From Sneathiella sp. (GTDB taxonomy: Bacteria > Pseudomonadota > Alphaproteobacteria > Sneathiellales > Sneathiellaceae), in the NCBI RefSeq assembly GCF_029233945.1, contig NZ_JARGOQ010000003.1, forward strand, positions 16,642-80,641: a stretch of DNA of 64,000 bases. Direction: 5' to 3'. Shown here one piece after another: positions 9,713 through 19,472 of the stretch. Position numbers and translations under genes: made by a program. The notes under the pieces were generated by a model. It saw nothing but the letters and a program-made list of their open reading frames with translations, did no database searches and was not told where the DNA came from. Numbering within the stretch: the stretch's first letter is position 1; every line of letters starts with the position of its first letter.

Positions 9713-11065
9713 CTAGGCCGACGCCTCCGCGGGGAGTGGGCTCACGAATTCAAGGCCGAGAAAATTATCCTGCACCCAGACAACCCGGCTTTTAAGCCCC
9801 TCTGAAAAGGCGCGGGAAGATTGCAGGACAAGTTCTGTGCCTTTTGGCAGTTTGCCCTGCACCCAGACTTTCGCGCCAGAACGGCTATAATCCACCAGGC
9901 TGACGTTCATCTTTGTCTCGTTGGTGATGATAAAGCCCGGCCAGTCGATCTTCACCCGTGGGTGGCGCCGTTTGTTGCTCGTCGCATCCATATGCTCACG
10001 ATAGACGGGAATATCGCTGTCGGAGAGGCTCGCGAGCTGCCGGGGCCGGTATTTCTTGTCCAGTTCCCGGCGTTTCAGAACGGATTCATGCAGTTTCTCC
10101 GCCTCAAACTCGGGCGGGAACCCCTTGCCCGTCAGCCCGACGGGACGGTTAAACTGTTTCTTGAACGGGATGCGGACGCCGAAAACCTTTCGCCGGTTCA
10201 TGGCGATTTTCCCCAGCACGTCCGGCGTGGTCATCTCATCCAGTTTTCCGATGTCTATATGAAGGCCCTGCTCGGCGGCGCGGTCAAGCATCCAGCGAAG
10301 CGAAATGTCTGAGAGGCGGCTATCTCGACGGCCCCCCACAATATTCTCATGGGAGCCGGGGAACCAGACCTGCTCAACGGCCTTTGTTGTTGGTGAATGC
10401 ACGCCGGTCCAGAGGCCCGGCTTGAACCGGCTGCGCCGCTCATCAAGGGCGAGGGCCTGAAATGCACTCTCGACATTGGCATTGAGTTTGTGATCGTGAA
10501 ATGTCATCCAGCTTTGCGAAACCCGATGTAGGCCGGGCAGGGGCAGGCCCTGGCTGCCGACCGTATCCCAGCAGCCGAGAAAGCGAATTTGCACCGGTTG
10601 GGAGGGGAGATGCCCGGCCAGTGACTTTGCGCCTGGCGTATCCAGTGCCTCTTCCGGTATCTGGCTGTATTCATAGGCCTCCGGCAGGAGATGCAGCTGA
10701 TCCGGCGGTAATATGCCAACCTTATCCAGCAGATCCGTCAGCCGCCGGATATTACAGGCACCAAGCCCGGCGCCGAAAAGGTAAATCTCGTCCTGCTCGC
10801 TGTGATAATTTTGTGAGAGGAACTTATAGTTGTTGAAAATTTCAGCCTTCATGCCGACGCCGAATGTGCGCTGCATCAGCCGTTTGTGAATGGCGGGTTT
10901 TGCATCCAGATCATGGAGATGGCGGAGTTGCTCCTCGCCGGCCTCATTACTCTCGGCGATCGAGTGGAAGGCGAGAGTGGCATTGCCCGGCACGCGCCTG
11001 TTCCTGCTCCGGAATTGCGGGGCGATCCAGCTGCCGTCACTTAAGACCACTAGTTTTCGAGCCAT
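9713..11065 (-). CDS. DUF2235 hydrolase-like protein fused to a PilZ domain
   Basis: About 450 aa. Residues 1 to roughly 330 match the DUF2235 (Tle1-like phospholipase) fold: KLVVLSDGSW at the start, FLGCWDTVGSQG, LALDERRSRFKPGLWTG, and EQVWFPGSHENIVGG with LSDISLRWMLD. The usual nucleophile elbow GxSxG is replaced by GAGLG (Gly100 where Ser is expected), so hydrolysis is doubtful. The last 90 or so residues form a PilZ domain with RRHPR (RxxxR) and DYSRSG (DxSxxG), the two c-di-GMP contact motifs, both intact. The start at 11065 has an AGGGAAGG ribosome site, better than the upstream in-frame ATG at 11086. A c-di-GMP-responsive, catalytically dead scaffold is inferred. Confidence 0.75.
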   Translation of the reverse strand: MARKLVVLSDGSWIAPQFRSRNRRVPGNATLAFHSIAESNEAGEEQLRHLHDLDAKPAIHKRLMQRTFGVGMKAEIFNNYKFLSQNYHSEQDEIYLFGAGLGACNIRRLTDLLDKVGILPPDQLHLLPEAYEYSQIPEEALDTPGAKSLAGHLPSQPVQIRFLGCWDTVGSQGLPLPGLHRVSQSWMTFHDHKLNANVESAFQALALDERRSRFKPGLWTGVHSPTTKAVEQVWFPGSHENIVGGRRDSRLSDISLRWMLDRAAEQGLHIDIGKLDEMTTPDVLGKIAMNRRKVFGVRIPFKKQFNRPVGLTGKGFPPEFEAEKLHESVLKRRELDKKYRPRQLASLSDSDIPVYREHMDATSNKRRHPRVKIDWPGFIITNETKMNVSLVDYSRSGAKVWVQGKLPKGTELVLQSSRAFSEGLKSRVVWVQDNFLGLEFVSPLPAEASA

Positions 11066-11358
11066 AACCTTCCCTCTGTCAGCCATATAATTATAGCATG
11101 GCGAGTGTCACGGGCAGCCTTATCGTCAATGTCCGCAACGAAATCATACATTTTCAGATTATACAGCGGCACTCCCTGCCTTAAATGCCAGAAACATTGT
11201 AAACGTATTTCGGTGCTTCGTTCTATGAAAAAATGCGTTATTTGCGAAGCTGATTGGCAGGGAAGTGCCGTGACAGGGATGAGGGAAATCTCGGAGAAAG
11301 TCGCTGAAGAGTTAAAGAAATCTCAGTAGTGGATTGACTTCATTGAGGAAATTTCCGG

Positions 11359-11964
11359 TCAGGCGATTTCCTCGGCGTCTTCATAGGGTTCGAAGTCGCC
11401 CGGATAGTCCTCATAGTCACGGTCGGGTTTTTGACCGCCGGCCCGGCCAACTTTTTTCTCAAGGTCTTTCAGCTCAATGAAGAAATCAGCCTGGCGGCGC
11501 AGCTCATCGGCGATCATGGGGGGTTGTGATTTTACCGTGCTGACGACAGTGACACGGACGCCTTGCCGCTGGATCGATTCAACCAGCCGGCGGAAGTCGC
11601 CATCGCCGGAGAACAGCACCGCATGGTCGATATGCTTCGCCAGTTCCATCATGTCGATGGCCAGCTCGATATCCATATTTCCCTTGTATTTGCGCCGACC
11701 TGTCGAATCCGTGAATTCCTTGGTCGGCTTCGTCACCATGGTATAGCCGTTATAGTCGAGCCAGTCGACGAGGGGGCGAATAGGGGAATATTCCTGATCT
11801 TCAATCAGTGCGGTATAATAGAAAGCACGGACCAGACGACCTTCTGCGGCGAATTCGCCGAGTAATCTTTTATAATCGATGTCAAAACCGAGCGCCCGGG
11901 CGGCCGCATACAAATTGGAGCCATCGATGAAAAGAGCAATTCGCTCTTCGGAGTAAAAAGGCAT
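11359..11964 (-). CDS. NYN domain (LabA-like PIN-fold) protein
   Basis: A 201-aa NYN/LabA-DUF88 family protein with a PIN-like nuclease fold. The first metal-binding acid is Asp14 in LFIDGSNLY. Later acids lie in KGNMDIELAIDMM and FSGDGDFRRLVE. An intact acid set suggests a metal-dependent RNase, as inferred for the family; the substrate is unknown. It is divergent from folK, and the roughly 180 bases between them are AT-rich and probably hold both promoters. Confidence 0.85.
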   Translation of the reverse strand: MPFYSEERIALFIDGSNLYAAARALGFDIDYKRLLGEFAAEGRLVRAFYYTALIEDQEYSPIRPLVDWLDYNGYTMVTKPTKEFTDSTGRRKYKGNMDIELAIDMMELAKHIDHAVLFSGDGDFRRLVESIQRQGVRVTVVSTVKSQPPMIADELRRQADFFIELKDLEKKVGRAGGQKPDRDYEDYPGDFEPYEDAEEIA

Positions 11965-12145
11965 TACGACTTCCGCATTTAGTACTATAAATTAGTTCTT
12001 CGTGTGTTCGCTTTCGCTCTCTAACCTTTCATCAATAGCAAAATTATTTGAAATTCTCTAGATAAGAATTGTATGTCATCGTGGTGATTGTGATGAAATA
12101 AAGCGAAAACCGAGGCGTTTTCATGGTTTTTGAGGAAAATTTTAG

Positions 12146-12664
12146 GTGATATTGATTGGTTTAGGGGCAAATATGCCACATCCGGACTATAGCGATCCGC
12201 TAAATACGCTGACAGAGGTGGTGCGCCGTTTTCGCGGTGTCCTTCATGTCGCGCGGCAGTCCAGCTGGTATCGCTCCGCCCCGGTGCCGGCCTCCGATCA
12301 ACCGTGGTTTGTAAACGCGGTGCTCGCCGTTGAAACAGACATGTCCGAAGATGATCTGCTTCAAATGCTGCACAAGATAGAGCGGGATTTCGGTCGCATC
12401 CGTCGGCAGCGATGGGAGGCGCGGGTCCTCGATCTTGATCTGCTCGCCTATCATGACCGGATCACGGAGAATCAGGACCAACTCGCCGGTCCGGTTCTGC
12501 CACATCCCCATATGCAGGAGCGGGCATTCGTTCTCGCGCCGATTCATGAAATCGCGCCGGGCTGGCGCCATCCGGTGAGTGGTTTGCGGGCGTCGGAATT
12601 ACTCAAAATGCTCCCCTCGGAGCAGCCGTTTGACATTGTCGGGCCGGACGATATCTCCTGCTGA
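12146..12664 (+). CDS. folK: 2-amino-4-hydroxy-6-hydroxymethyldihydropteridine pyrophosphokinase
   Basis: Transfers pyrophosphate from ATP to the hydroxymethylpterin in folate synthesis. The protein starts MILIGLGANM and carries PWFVNAVLAVET, RRQRWEARVLDLDLL (the family signature with the metal-binding Asp pair) and LPHPHMQERAFVL, all typical of HPPK. The start codon is GTG at 12146, with GAGG just upstream. At 172 aa the length is normal. Confidence 0.93.
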   Translation: MILIGLGANMPHPDYSDPLNTLTEVVRRFRGVLHVARQSSWYRSAPVPASDQPWFVNAVLAVETDMSEDDLLQMLHKIERDFGRIRRQRWEARVLDLDLLAYHDRITENQDQLAGPVLPHPHMQERAFVLAPIHEIAPGWRHPVSGLRASELLKMLPSEQPFDIVGPDDISC

Positions 12665-12791
12665 TGCGTAAAAGCGACGAAATGGCTTGAAAGTGCCATA
12701 TTCTGGCGGCTTTTTATGTCAGTTTAACTTGCTATCCGCGGCGCAAACGCATATGTAATAAACAAATCACAGACAATTGGAGTTACTGTAA

Positions 12792-13196
12792 ATGGCACGC
12801 GTCACTGTTGAAGATTGCGTTGAAAGAGTTCCGAACCGTTTCGAGATCGTTCTGCTGGCGGCCCGCCGGGCACGGGAAATCGCTGCGGGTTCGATGCTGA
12901 CTGTCGACCGGGACAATGACAAGAACCCGGTCGTTTCCCTTCGCGAGATCGGCGATGGCACGATTGAACTGGATGAACTGAAGGATAGTCTTGTGCATTC
13001 GCTGCAGCGCCGCGTTGAGGTTGATGAGCCTGAAGAAGACAACATGGCCGCCCTGATGAGCGCCAGTAACGAATGGGCCGGTGTTATTCAGGAGAATACC
13101 GCCGTTGATACTTTTTCAGCCGATGAAGTCGGGGCAACGGATGGGGATGCGCCGGCAGCAGAAACGAATGCCGATGAACCCCAAGCTGAGGACTGA
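12792..13196 (+). CDS. rpoZ: RNA polymerase omega subunit
   Basis: The small omega subunit that helps assemble and stabilise RNA polymerase. The N-terminal 60 or so residues hold the conserved core ([20 protein letters not shown], then [13 protein letters not shown] and the [13 protein letters not shown] segment). The acidic Ala/Glu-rich tail of about 70 residues is common in alphaproteobacteria. It is placed before the (p)ppGpp synthetase gene, as is usual, consistent with omega's role in the ppGpp response. Confidence 0.96.
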   Translation: MARVTVEDCVERVPNRFEIVLLAARRAREIAAGSMLTVDRDNDKNPVVSLREIGDGTIELDELKDSLVHSLQRRVEVDEPEEDNMAALMSASNEWAGVIQENTAVDTFSADEVGATDGDAPAAETNADEPQAED

Positions 13197-13213
13197 TTGC
13201 AACACAGGTAAAA

Positions 13214-13253
13214 CCCGGCATTTACAACTCGTATATGAGACAAAAATGCCGGG
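13214..13253. other. Inverted repeat between rpoZ and rel
   Basis: The arms CCCGGCATTT (13214-13223) and AAATGCCGGG (13244-13253) are perfect complements around a 20-base loop. No T-tract follows on the plus strand, so it is not a standard intrinsic terminator. It could be an mRNA processing or stability element between the two genes. Confidence 0.5.
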
Positions 13254-13349
13254 ATCGGCGAGTTTGAGTATCAAAGCAGACCACACTGGATTTTTCAGTA
13301 TTATATGTCAGCAGGAGGGGAGCGGCAGTTGCCGATCCCGTAATCGCTG

Positions 13350-15503
13350 ATGCTTCGCCAGGTTGAACTTGTTGATCGCGTTTTAAGTTATGATCCGCAA
13401 GCCGATGAGGATCTTCTCAATCGGGCGTATATTTTCACCATCAAGGCGCATGGCAGCCAGGTGCGCGCGTCGGGCGATCCCTATTTTTCCCATCCCATCG
13501 AAGTCGCCGGTATCCTGACCGAGCTGAAGCTCGACACGGCAACCATTGTGACCGCCCTTTTGCATGACACGATTGAGGATACGGTCGCCACCAAAGAGCA
13601 GATCGAAGAGACGTTCGGCAGCGAGATTGCCGGGCTCGTCGATGGGGTGACCAAGCTCTCGCAGATTGAGCTGCAGTCGGACCAGACCAAGCAGGGGGAG
13701 AATTTCCGCAAACTCCTTCTGGCGATGTCCAACGACATTCGCGTGCTTCTGGTCAAGCTGGCCGACCGGCTGCATAACATGCGGACCCTGCATTTCATCA
13801 AGAACCCGGAAAAGCGCAAGCGGATCGCCACCGAGACGATGGAGATTTATGCGCCGCTGGCTGAGCGGATCGGCATGCAGGGTTTCCGCGATGATCTGGA
13901 AGACCTTGCCTTTATCGAGCTGAATAACGAGGCCCGGAACTCGATCAAGCGGCGGCTGGAATATTTGCGCGAGGAAGGCGAGGATCTGGTCGAGCGGATC
14001 GTCGAGGAGCTGGAAAAGGATGTCAGGTCGGACAATGTTGTCGCGGAAATCTACGGTCGGGAAAAACGGTTTTACTCGATCTGGCGCAAGATGGAGAAAA
14101 ACAATGTCTCCTTCGAGCAACTGGCCGATATCATCGCCTTTCGTATCGTCGTGGAGACGGTGGAGGAATGCTACCATGTGCTCGGTATCCTGCATGCGAA
14201 ATATTCCATGGTGCCGGGGCGCTTCAAGGATTATATCTCCATCCCGAAGCGCAATAATTACCGCTCCCTCCATACAACGGTTATCGGGCCGGAAAAACAG
14301 CGCATCGAAGTACAGATCCGTACAAGAGAGATGCATGAGACCAATGAGTATGGTGTTGCGGCACACTGGCAGTACAAGGAAAGCCTCCAGAATGTAAAGG
14401 AGGGCAAGCAGTACCGCTGGCTTCGCGAATTGCTGGAAATTCTGGAAAATACGGTCGATCCGGACGAGTTCCTGGAACACACGAAACTCAGTATGTTCCA
14501 GGATCAGGTGTTCTGCTTCACGCCCAAGGGCGATTTGATATCGTTGCCGCAGGGCAGTAGCCCCGTCGATTTTGCCTATGCGGTGCATACGGATGTCGGC
14601 AATACCTGCGTCGGTGCGAAGATCAACAGCCGTCAGGCACCGCTCCGGACACCGCTCAGGAACGGCGATCAGGTCGAGATACTACGGTCCAAAAACCAGA
14701 CGCCGTCACCAACTTGGGAAAGTTTTGTGGTGAGCGGCAAGGCACGTTCCGCCATTCGTCGTTTTACCCGGATGAAGCAGCGCGGCCAGTATATCGAGCT
14801 TGGTAAGGCGATTGCGGAAAAGGCATTTCGTGTCGAAGGAAAACGATTTGCAGAGAAGGCATTACAGACCGCTGTTAAAGTCTGGAATCAGGAAAGTACT
14901 GCCGATGTCTATTATATGCTCGGCGATGGCTCCCATACCGGCAGGCAGTTGATAGATGTTATCTTTCCCGGCGAGACCCGCAAGCGCGAGGAAGATAATG
15001 TCGTTCCGCTCAACCGGGGCAAATCAAAGTCGGAGCGCGGCAAGAAGCAGCATTCCATTCCCATTCGCGGCCTGATCCCCGGCATGGCCATGCATCTTGC
15101 GGGCTGTTGTCATCCGCTTCCCGGTGATCGCATTGTCGGGATTGTGAGTACGGGGCGCGGCGTGACAATCCATACCATCGATTGCGATACGCTGGAGCAG
15201 TTCGCCGAGGTGCCGGAGCGCTGGCTCGATGTGAGCTGGGATGAGGAAAATCAGCAGGCCGCCCTTCCCGTTGGCCGAATTTCGATTATTATGGCGAACG
15301 AGCCCGGTGCACTTTCCGGGATCACCTCGACGATTGCGTCTAATAACGGCAACATAAACAATTTATCTATCGTCAACCGGAGTCAGGATTTTTTCGAAAT
15401 GCTGATCGATATTCAGGTCAAGGATGTCCGCCATCTGACCAATATTATTGCGGCGCTGCGGGCTGATCCGGTGATCAGCTCCGTGGAAAGATCGGCCGGC
15501 TAG
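13350..15503 (+). CDS. rsh: Bifunctional (p)ppGpp synthetase/hydrolase (RelA/SpoT homologue)
   Basis: A 717-aa long Rsh protein, the stringent-response alarmone enzyme. Domain order: HD hydrolase with LLHDTIEDT (about residue 70), the synthetase domain with FYSIWRKM and RFKDYISIPKRNNYRSLHTTV then EVQIRT, a TGS domain (VFCFTPKGDLISLPQG), and a C-terminal ACT domain (RISIIMANEPGALSGI). The intact HD motif indicates hydrolase as well as synthetase activity, as in the single Rsh of alphaproteobacteria. The ATG at 13350 lacks a close ribosome site; the best purine run (AGGAGGGG) lies about 30 bases upstream. Confidence 0.95.
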   Translation: MLRQVELVDRVLSYDPQADEDLLNRAYIFTIKAHGSQVRASGDPYFSHPIEVAGILTELKLDTATIVTALLHDTIEDTVATKEQIEETFGSEIAGLVDGVTKLSQIELQSDQTKQGENFRKLLLAMSNDIRVLLVKLADRLHNMRTLHFIKNPEKRKRIATETMEIYAPLAERIGMQGFRDDLEDLAFIELNNEARNSIKRRLEYLREEGEDLVERIVEELEKDVRSDNVVAEIYGREKRFYSIWRKMEKNNVSFEQLADIIAFRIVVETVEECYHVLGILHAKYSMVPGRFKDYISIPKRNNYRSLHTTVIGPEKQRIEVQIRTREMHETNEYGVAAHWQYKESLQNVKEGKQYRWLRELLEILENTVDPDEFLEHTKLSMFQDQVFCFTPKGDLISLPQGSSPVDFAYAVHTDVGNTCVGAKINSRQAPLRTPLRNGDQVEILRSKNQTPSPTWESFVVSGKARSAIRRFTRMKQRGQYIELGKAIAEKAFRVEGKRFAEKALQTAVKVWNQESTADVYYMLGDGSHTGRQLIDVIFPGETRKREEDNVVPLNRGKSKSERGKKQHSIPIRGLIPGMAMHLAGCCHPLPGDRIVGIVSTGRGVTIHTIDCDTLEQFAEVPERWLDVSWDEENQQAALPVGRISIIMANEPGALSGITSTIASNNGNINNLSIVNRSQDFFEMLIDIQVKDVRHLTNIIAALRADPVISSVERSAG

Positions 15504-15532
15504 TCTGATTGGGCCAAAGAGAAGAGGGAACT

Positions 15533-16120
15533 ATGAAAGAGGAAGAAATCCTGTCCCATTTCCGGGAAACGGATGCTTTACTGGAAGGGCATTTCCTGCT
15601 GAGCTCAGGCTTGCATTCGGATCGTTACCTGCAATGTGCCAAGGTGCTGATGTATCCGGACCGGGCGGCAGCACTCTGCCGGGCGCTGGCGGATAAGGTT
15701 GAGGCGGCTCTTGGTGAGAAGGCGGCGGACATTGTGGTCGCGCCGGCCATGGGCGGGATTATCGTCGGATATGAACTGGCGCGACAACTGGGCGTGCCCG
15801 GTATCTTTACCGAACGGGAGAACGGCGAGTTTACGCTGCGCCGCGGGTTTCATCTCGCGCCGGGTGCGCGGGTGATCATGTCTGAGGATATTGTCACGAC
15901 AGGTAAATCCAGCCGTGAATGCATTGAGGCAATCCGCGCGGCAGGCGGGGAGGTGGTTGGGGCAACCTGCCTGATCGACCGCTCCAACGGAAGTGCCGAT
16001 GTCGGGGTTCCGCTGGTTTCTTTGATGAAAATGGATGTGAAAACTTTTGAGGCCGATAAAATACCGCCGGAGCTTGCCGCGACACCGGCCATAAAACCGG
16101 GTAGCCGCAATCTCAAATAG
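15533..16120 (+). CDS. pyrE: Orotate phosphoribosyltransferase
   Basis: Makes OMP from orotate and PRPP in pyrimidine synthesis. The PRPP loop is seen as VIMSEDIVTTGKSSRE, and the GLHSDRYLQCAK and VVAPAMGGIIVGYELARQLG segments are family hallmarks. The ATG at 15533, with GAAGAGGGA just before it, is preferred over an upstream TTG at 15509. It lies 30 bases after rel, so it is probably in the same operon. Confidence 0.95.
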   Translation: MKEEEILSHFRETDALLEGHFLLSSGLHSDRYLQCAKVLMYPDRAAALCRALADKVEAALGEKAADIVVAPAMGGIIVGYELARQLGVPGIFTERENGEFTLRRGFHLAPGARVIMSEDIVTTGKSSRECIEAIRAAGGEVVGATCLIDRSNGSADVGVPLVSLMKMDVKTFEADKIPPELAATPAIKPGSRNLK

Positions 16121-16141
16121 TCTAACGTGAGTGCCACCTGA

Positions 16142-16762
16142 ATGTTCCGCCGACGCCAGAAAACAACAAGAATGAAACAGCTAACTGATTTTGTCTGGCC
16201 GGCGATCGGGTTCCGCCGCTCGTCCAAATATGTCGGCTATCGACTTGTTCGCCTGAATGGCTCCCCTTATAGCCTGGCGGCCGGTTTTGCCTTCGGGGCG
16301 GCGGTTTCCTTCACGCCCTTTGTCGGGCTGCATTTCGTTTTAAGTGCGCTTCTGGCATGGATCTTCCGGGCGAGCATACTGGCTTCCGCCCTTGGAACAG
16401 CGGTCGGCAATCCCTGGACCTTTCCCTTTATCTGGACCATGCTGTATCAGACCGGGCGCTGGATTTTAGGAAATGAACCCGGCAATGCGGAGCTTTCCGA
16501 TGCCAGCTTCAAGGCCTTCTTTGACGGCGTCCTGGCGGGCCATTGGGGCCAGGTTTCGCATATTTTCTATGAAATTATTCATCCGATGCTGTTTTCCTTC
16601 CTGCCGATCTCCATATTTGTCTGGATCATTTTTTTCTATCCATTGCAGGGATTGATCCGTAGATTTCAAGAGAAACGGGCGCAGTTAATCCTGAAGGCAC
16701 GGGCCCGAAAGGCAAACAGGCAGATTGCAAGCGGGAAGAAGTTGGGAGTAACGGAGAAATGA
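16142..16762 (+). CDS. DUF2062 membrane protein
   Basis: A 206-aa protein with the DUF2062 core: after a basic N-terminus, [25 protein letters not shown], a hydrophobic segment and [14 protein letters not shown], then a last transmembrane segment near [15 protein letters not shown] and a basic tail. Function is unknown. In alphaproteobacteria it is regularly found next to pdxJ and acpS. Its last codons overlap the pdxJ start (ATGA), so the two are translationally coupled. Confidence 0.85.
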   Translation: MFRRRQKTTRMKQLTDFVWPAIGFRRSSKYVGYRLVRLNGSPYSLAAGFAFGAAVSFTPFVGLHFVLSALLAWIFRASILASALGTAVGNPWTFPFIWTMLYQTGRWILGNEPGNAELSDASFKAFFDGVLAGHWGQVSHIFYEIIHPMLFSFLPISIFVWIIFFYPLQGLIRRFQEKRAQLILKARARKANRQIASGKKLGVTEK

Positions 16763-17499
16763 AAAAGTTAAGATTAGGCATAAATATTGATCATGTGGCA
16801 ACCATCCGCAATGCGCGCGGCGGCGTTCATCCCGACCCGCTGCGGGCAGCGCGGATTGCGGAGGCTGCGGGTGCGGACGGCATTACCGCGCATCTGCGGG
16901 AGGATCGCCGTCATATCAGTGATGGGGATATCACTCGCCTTGCAAAAGAATTGACGATCCCGCTTAACTTTGAAATGGCCGCGACGAAAGAGATGCTGGA
17001 CATAGCCCTCAGCCATAAACCGCACGCAAGCTGCCTCGTGCCGGAAAAGCGCGAGGAACGGACGACGGAGGGTGGCCTCGATGTGGCGGGCGGGCATAAC
17101 ACATTGCAATATTATGTGGAGAGCCTGAAGGGATCCGGCATTCGCGTTTCCCTGTTTATTGAAGCAGATCCAAGACAGATTGAGGCTTCACATAGACTCG
17201 GCGCCGATATCGTTGAAATTCACACGGGCGCCTATTGTGATGCGGACGACCCCGCACAGCGGCAGGCAGAGTTCGATCGTATCCAGAAGGCAGCGGCGCT
17301 GGCCGAGGAATTTGGCCTTGAATGCCATGCAGGTCACGGCCTGACCTATGGCACCGTGAGCCCGATAGCCGCGATCCCGACGATTGTTGAGTTGAACATC
17401 GGGCATTTCCTCATTGGTGAAGCGATTTTTTCCGGTCTGGAACCGGCCATGTTAAAGATGCGCAAACTGATGGACGACGCCCGTCAGGCCGTGGCCTAG
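16759..17499 (+). CDS. pdxJ: Pyridoxine 5'-phosphate synthase
   Basis: Closes the pyridine ring of vitamin B6 from 1-deoxyxylulose 5-phosphate and 3-amino-2-oxopropyl phosphate. The TIM-barrel protein of 246 aa carries [17 protein letters not shown] at its N-terminus, then [33 protein letters not shown] and [10 protein letters not shown], all diagnostic of PdxJ. The acpS gene follows after a 16-base gap. Confidence 0.96.
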   Translation: MKKLRLGINIDHVATIRNARGGVHPDPLRAARIAEAAGADGITAHLREDRRHISDGDITRLAKELTIPLNFEMAATKEMLDIALSHKPHASCLVPEKREERTTEGGLDVAGGHNTLQYYVESLKGSGIRVSLFIEADPRQIEASHRLGADIVEIHTGAYCDADDPAQRQAEFDRIQKAAALAEEFGLECHAGHGLTYGTVSPIAAIPTIVELNIGHFLIGEAIFSGLEPAMLKMRKLMDDARQAVA

Positions 17500-17515
17500 G
17501 GTAAGGCAGGGAGAG

Positions 17516-17926
17516 ATGTCCCGAATAATCGGCCTTGGCAATGATATCATCGACATTCGGCGGATCGAAAAAACGCTGGACCGGTTCGGGGAGCGTTTCA
17601 TCAGGCGCATCTATACCGAAGTGGAAATCGCCAAATCGGAACGGCGGCTCAACCGGGTGGAATCCTACGCCAAAAGATACGCCGCGAAGGAGGCCTGCTC
17701 CAAAGCCCTCGGTACCGGATTTCGCCGGGGTGTCTTCTGGAAGGATATGGGGGTTGTCAACCTGCCGTCGGGAAAGCCGACAATTGCGCTGACGGGTGGC
17801 GCGCTGGCGCAGCTCATACGCATTACACCGCCGGGCATGGTAACTGAAATCCATCTGACGATCACAGATGAGCCGCCGCAGGCGCAGGCCATTGTCCTGA
17901 TTACGGCGATCCCGCAAGAGGAATAG
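17516..17926 (+). CDS. acpS: Holo-[acyl-carrier-protein] synthase
   Basis: Transfers 4'-phosphopantetheine from CoA to acyl carrier protein. The short 136-aa AcpS form shows the metal-binding Asp in [14 protein letters not shown] and the second signature [19 protein letters not shown] good purine run (AGGGAGAG) precedes the ATG. It sits between pdxJ and lepB as in many alphaproteobacteria. Confidence 0.95.
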   Translation: MSRIIGLGNDIIDIRRIEKTLDRFGERFIRRIYTEVEIAKSERRLNRVESYAKRYAAKEACSKALGTGFRRGVFWKDMGVVNLPSGKPTIALTGGALAQLIRITPPGMVTEIHLTITDEPPQAQAIVLITAIPQEE

Positions 17927-18021
17927 GGATAAACACGGAAAAGCGCGGAAAATCGGTTGCCTGCGCGCCTTGATCGTGCAATTGAATGTTTTTTATTGGT
18001 AATTTTTTTGGAAGAGTATTT

Positions 18022-18771
18022 ATGAAGGAAGAAGCGGTGAAGGCCAAGGGCGGAATCGGGGAAACTATCCGCACGATTATTTATGCGGTGCTGATTGCGG
18101 TCGTGATCCGGACCTTTGCTTATGAGCCGTTCAAGATTCCTTCTGAATCGATGCTGCCGACCCTGATGATCGGCGATTATCTGTTTGTCTCCAAATACTC
18201 ATACGGCTATAGCCGCCATTCCTTCCCCTTCAGCCTCGCGCCGATTTCCGGCCGCATTTTCGAGGAATTGCCAAAGCGCGGGGATGTTGCGGTTTTTAAA
18301 AAGCCGATTGGCGAACAGGTTGATTATATCAAGCGGATCATGGGATTACCGGGAGATCAGCTGCAGATGATCAACGGCGTCCTCTATATTAATGGTACGC
18401 CGGTCAAGCGCGAGCGGGTGGAGGATTTCGTCGATCGGGATCGCTTCGGCAATGCCCGTCGGATCGCCCAATATCGCGAAACCCTGCCAAGCGGGCGAAC
18501 CTACCTTACATTGGATGAGACGGTGCAGGGCATCATGGACAATACGGACGTCTATACGGTGCCCGAAAACCATCTCTTTGCCATGGGCGACAACCGCGAT
18601 AATTCCACGGACAGCCGGTTTTTGACTCATGTCGGCTATGTGCCGGTGGAAAATCTTGTTGGCCGGGCCGAGATCATCTTTATGTCGCTTGATGGTTCCG
18701 CTGAGTGGTACGAGATATGGAAATATCCCACGGCCATTCGCTGGAACCGGATTTTCAACTCCCTTAGCTGA
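18022..18771 (+). CDS. lepB: Signal peptidase I
   Basis: The inner-membrane signal peptidase that cuts Sec and Tat signal peptides. One N-terminal membrane anchor (TIIYAVLIAVVIRTFAYEPF) is followed by the catalytic Ser43 in IPSESMLPTL and the general-base Lys in DYIKRIMGLPGD. FAMGDNRDNSTDSR is the box E signature. The start at 18022 is chosen because GGAAGAG lies 7-8 bases before it; an upstream ATG at 17986 would add an unusual hydrophobic extension. The stop overlaps the rnc start (TGATG). Confidence 0.94.
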   Translation: MKEEAVKAKGGIGETIRTIIYAVLIAVVIRTFAYEPFKIPSESMLPTLMIGDYLFVSKYSYGYSRHSFPFSLAPISGRIFEELPKRGDVAVFKKPIGEQVDYIKRIMGLPGDQLQMINGVLYINGTPVKRERVEDFVDRDRFGNARRIAQYRETLPSGRTYLTLDETVQGIMDNTDVYTVPENHLFAMGDNRDNSTDSRFLTHVGYVPVENLVGRAEIIFMSLDGSAEWYEIWKYPTAIRWNRIFNSLS

Positions 18772-19472
18772 TGTCCGGCCCGGCAAAAAATCCTCAAGAA
18801 CTGGCGGCCTTGCTCGGCCATGAGTTCAAGGATATTGCCCTTCTGAAGGCAGCGGTGACCCATTCCTCCCTGATCAAGGGAAAAGGAAAAAAGACAGAGG
18901 GCGAGGATTACGACAGACTTGAATTCCTAGGGGATCGTGTCCTCGGCCTGGTGATCAGTGAAGAGCTTTTCCGACGGTTCGAGACGGCGGAGGCCGGGCA
19001 GCTGTCCCGCCGCTATAATGCGCAAGTCCGCCGCGAAACCCTGGCGGAGATCGCCTTGGAAATAGGCCTTCAGGACTATATCCACATGGCCGGTGATCTT
19101 GCCGCCGCAGGCGGGCGGGAAAATCCGTCCATCCTGGAAGATGTGATGGAGGCAGTGATCGCCGCACTCTATCTGGATGGTGGATTTCGCGCCGCACGTA
19201 AATTTATAAAATCGAAATGGTGGCCGCGCTTCGATTTTAAGGATGCGTCAAAAAAAGACGCGAAATCGGCGCTTCAGGAATTTCTCGCCAAGACGGGCAG
19301 GGCACTTCCCTGTTACTCTGTGGTGGAAGAAACAGGGCCGGATCATGACCGCCGCTTCAAGGTGATGGTGGAGGTAACAGACCATAGTCCTGCAACCGGG
19401 TCCGGGTCGTCAAAACGAGCCGCAGAGCAAAGAGCGGCGGCGCAAATGCTAAAGGAATTAAAAGGTGAGTGA
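18771..19472 (+). CDS. rnc: Ribonuclease III
   Basis: A double-strand-specific RNase for rRNA and mRNA processing. The RNase III signature DRLEFLGDRVLGLVI (about residues 45-59) and the second acidic cluster EDVMEAVIAALYLDGG supply the metal ligands. The C-terminal dsRBD begins near DAKSALQEFLAKTG and ends with SSKRAAEQRAAAQML. The ATG overlaps the lepB stop, and the 3' end overlaps era by 8 bases. Confidence 0.95.
   Translation: MSGPAKNPQELAALLGHEFKDIALLKAAVTHSSLIKGKGKKTEGEDYDRLEFLGDRVLGLVISEELFRRFETAEAGQLSRRYNAQVRRETLAEIALEIGLQDYIHMAGDLAAAGGRENPSILEDVMEAVIAALYLDGGFRAARKFIKSKWWPRFDFKDASKKDAKSALQEFLAKTGRALPCYSVVEETGPDHDRRFKVMVEVTDHSPATGSGSSKRAAEQRAAAQMLKELKGE

Noticed and set aside
11105..11329. 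74-codon plus-strand ORF, including a 34-codon end starting MKKCVICEADW
   Set aside because: No ribosome site before either start and no recognisable domain beyond two Cys pairs; it fills the gap between two minus-strand genes and looks like chance.
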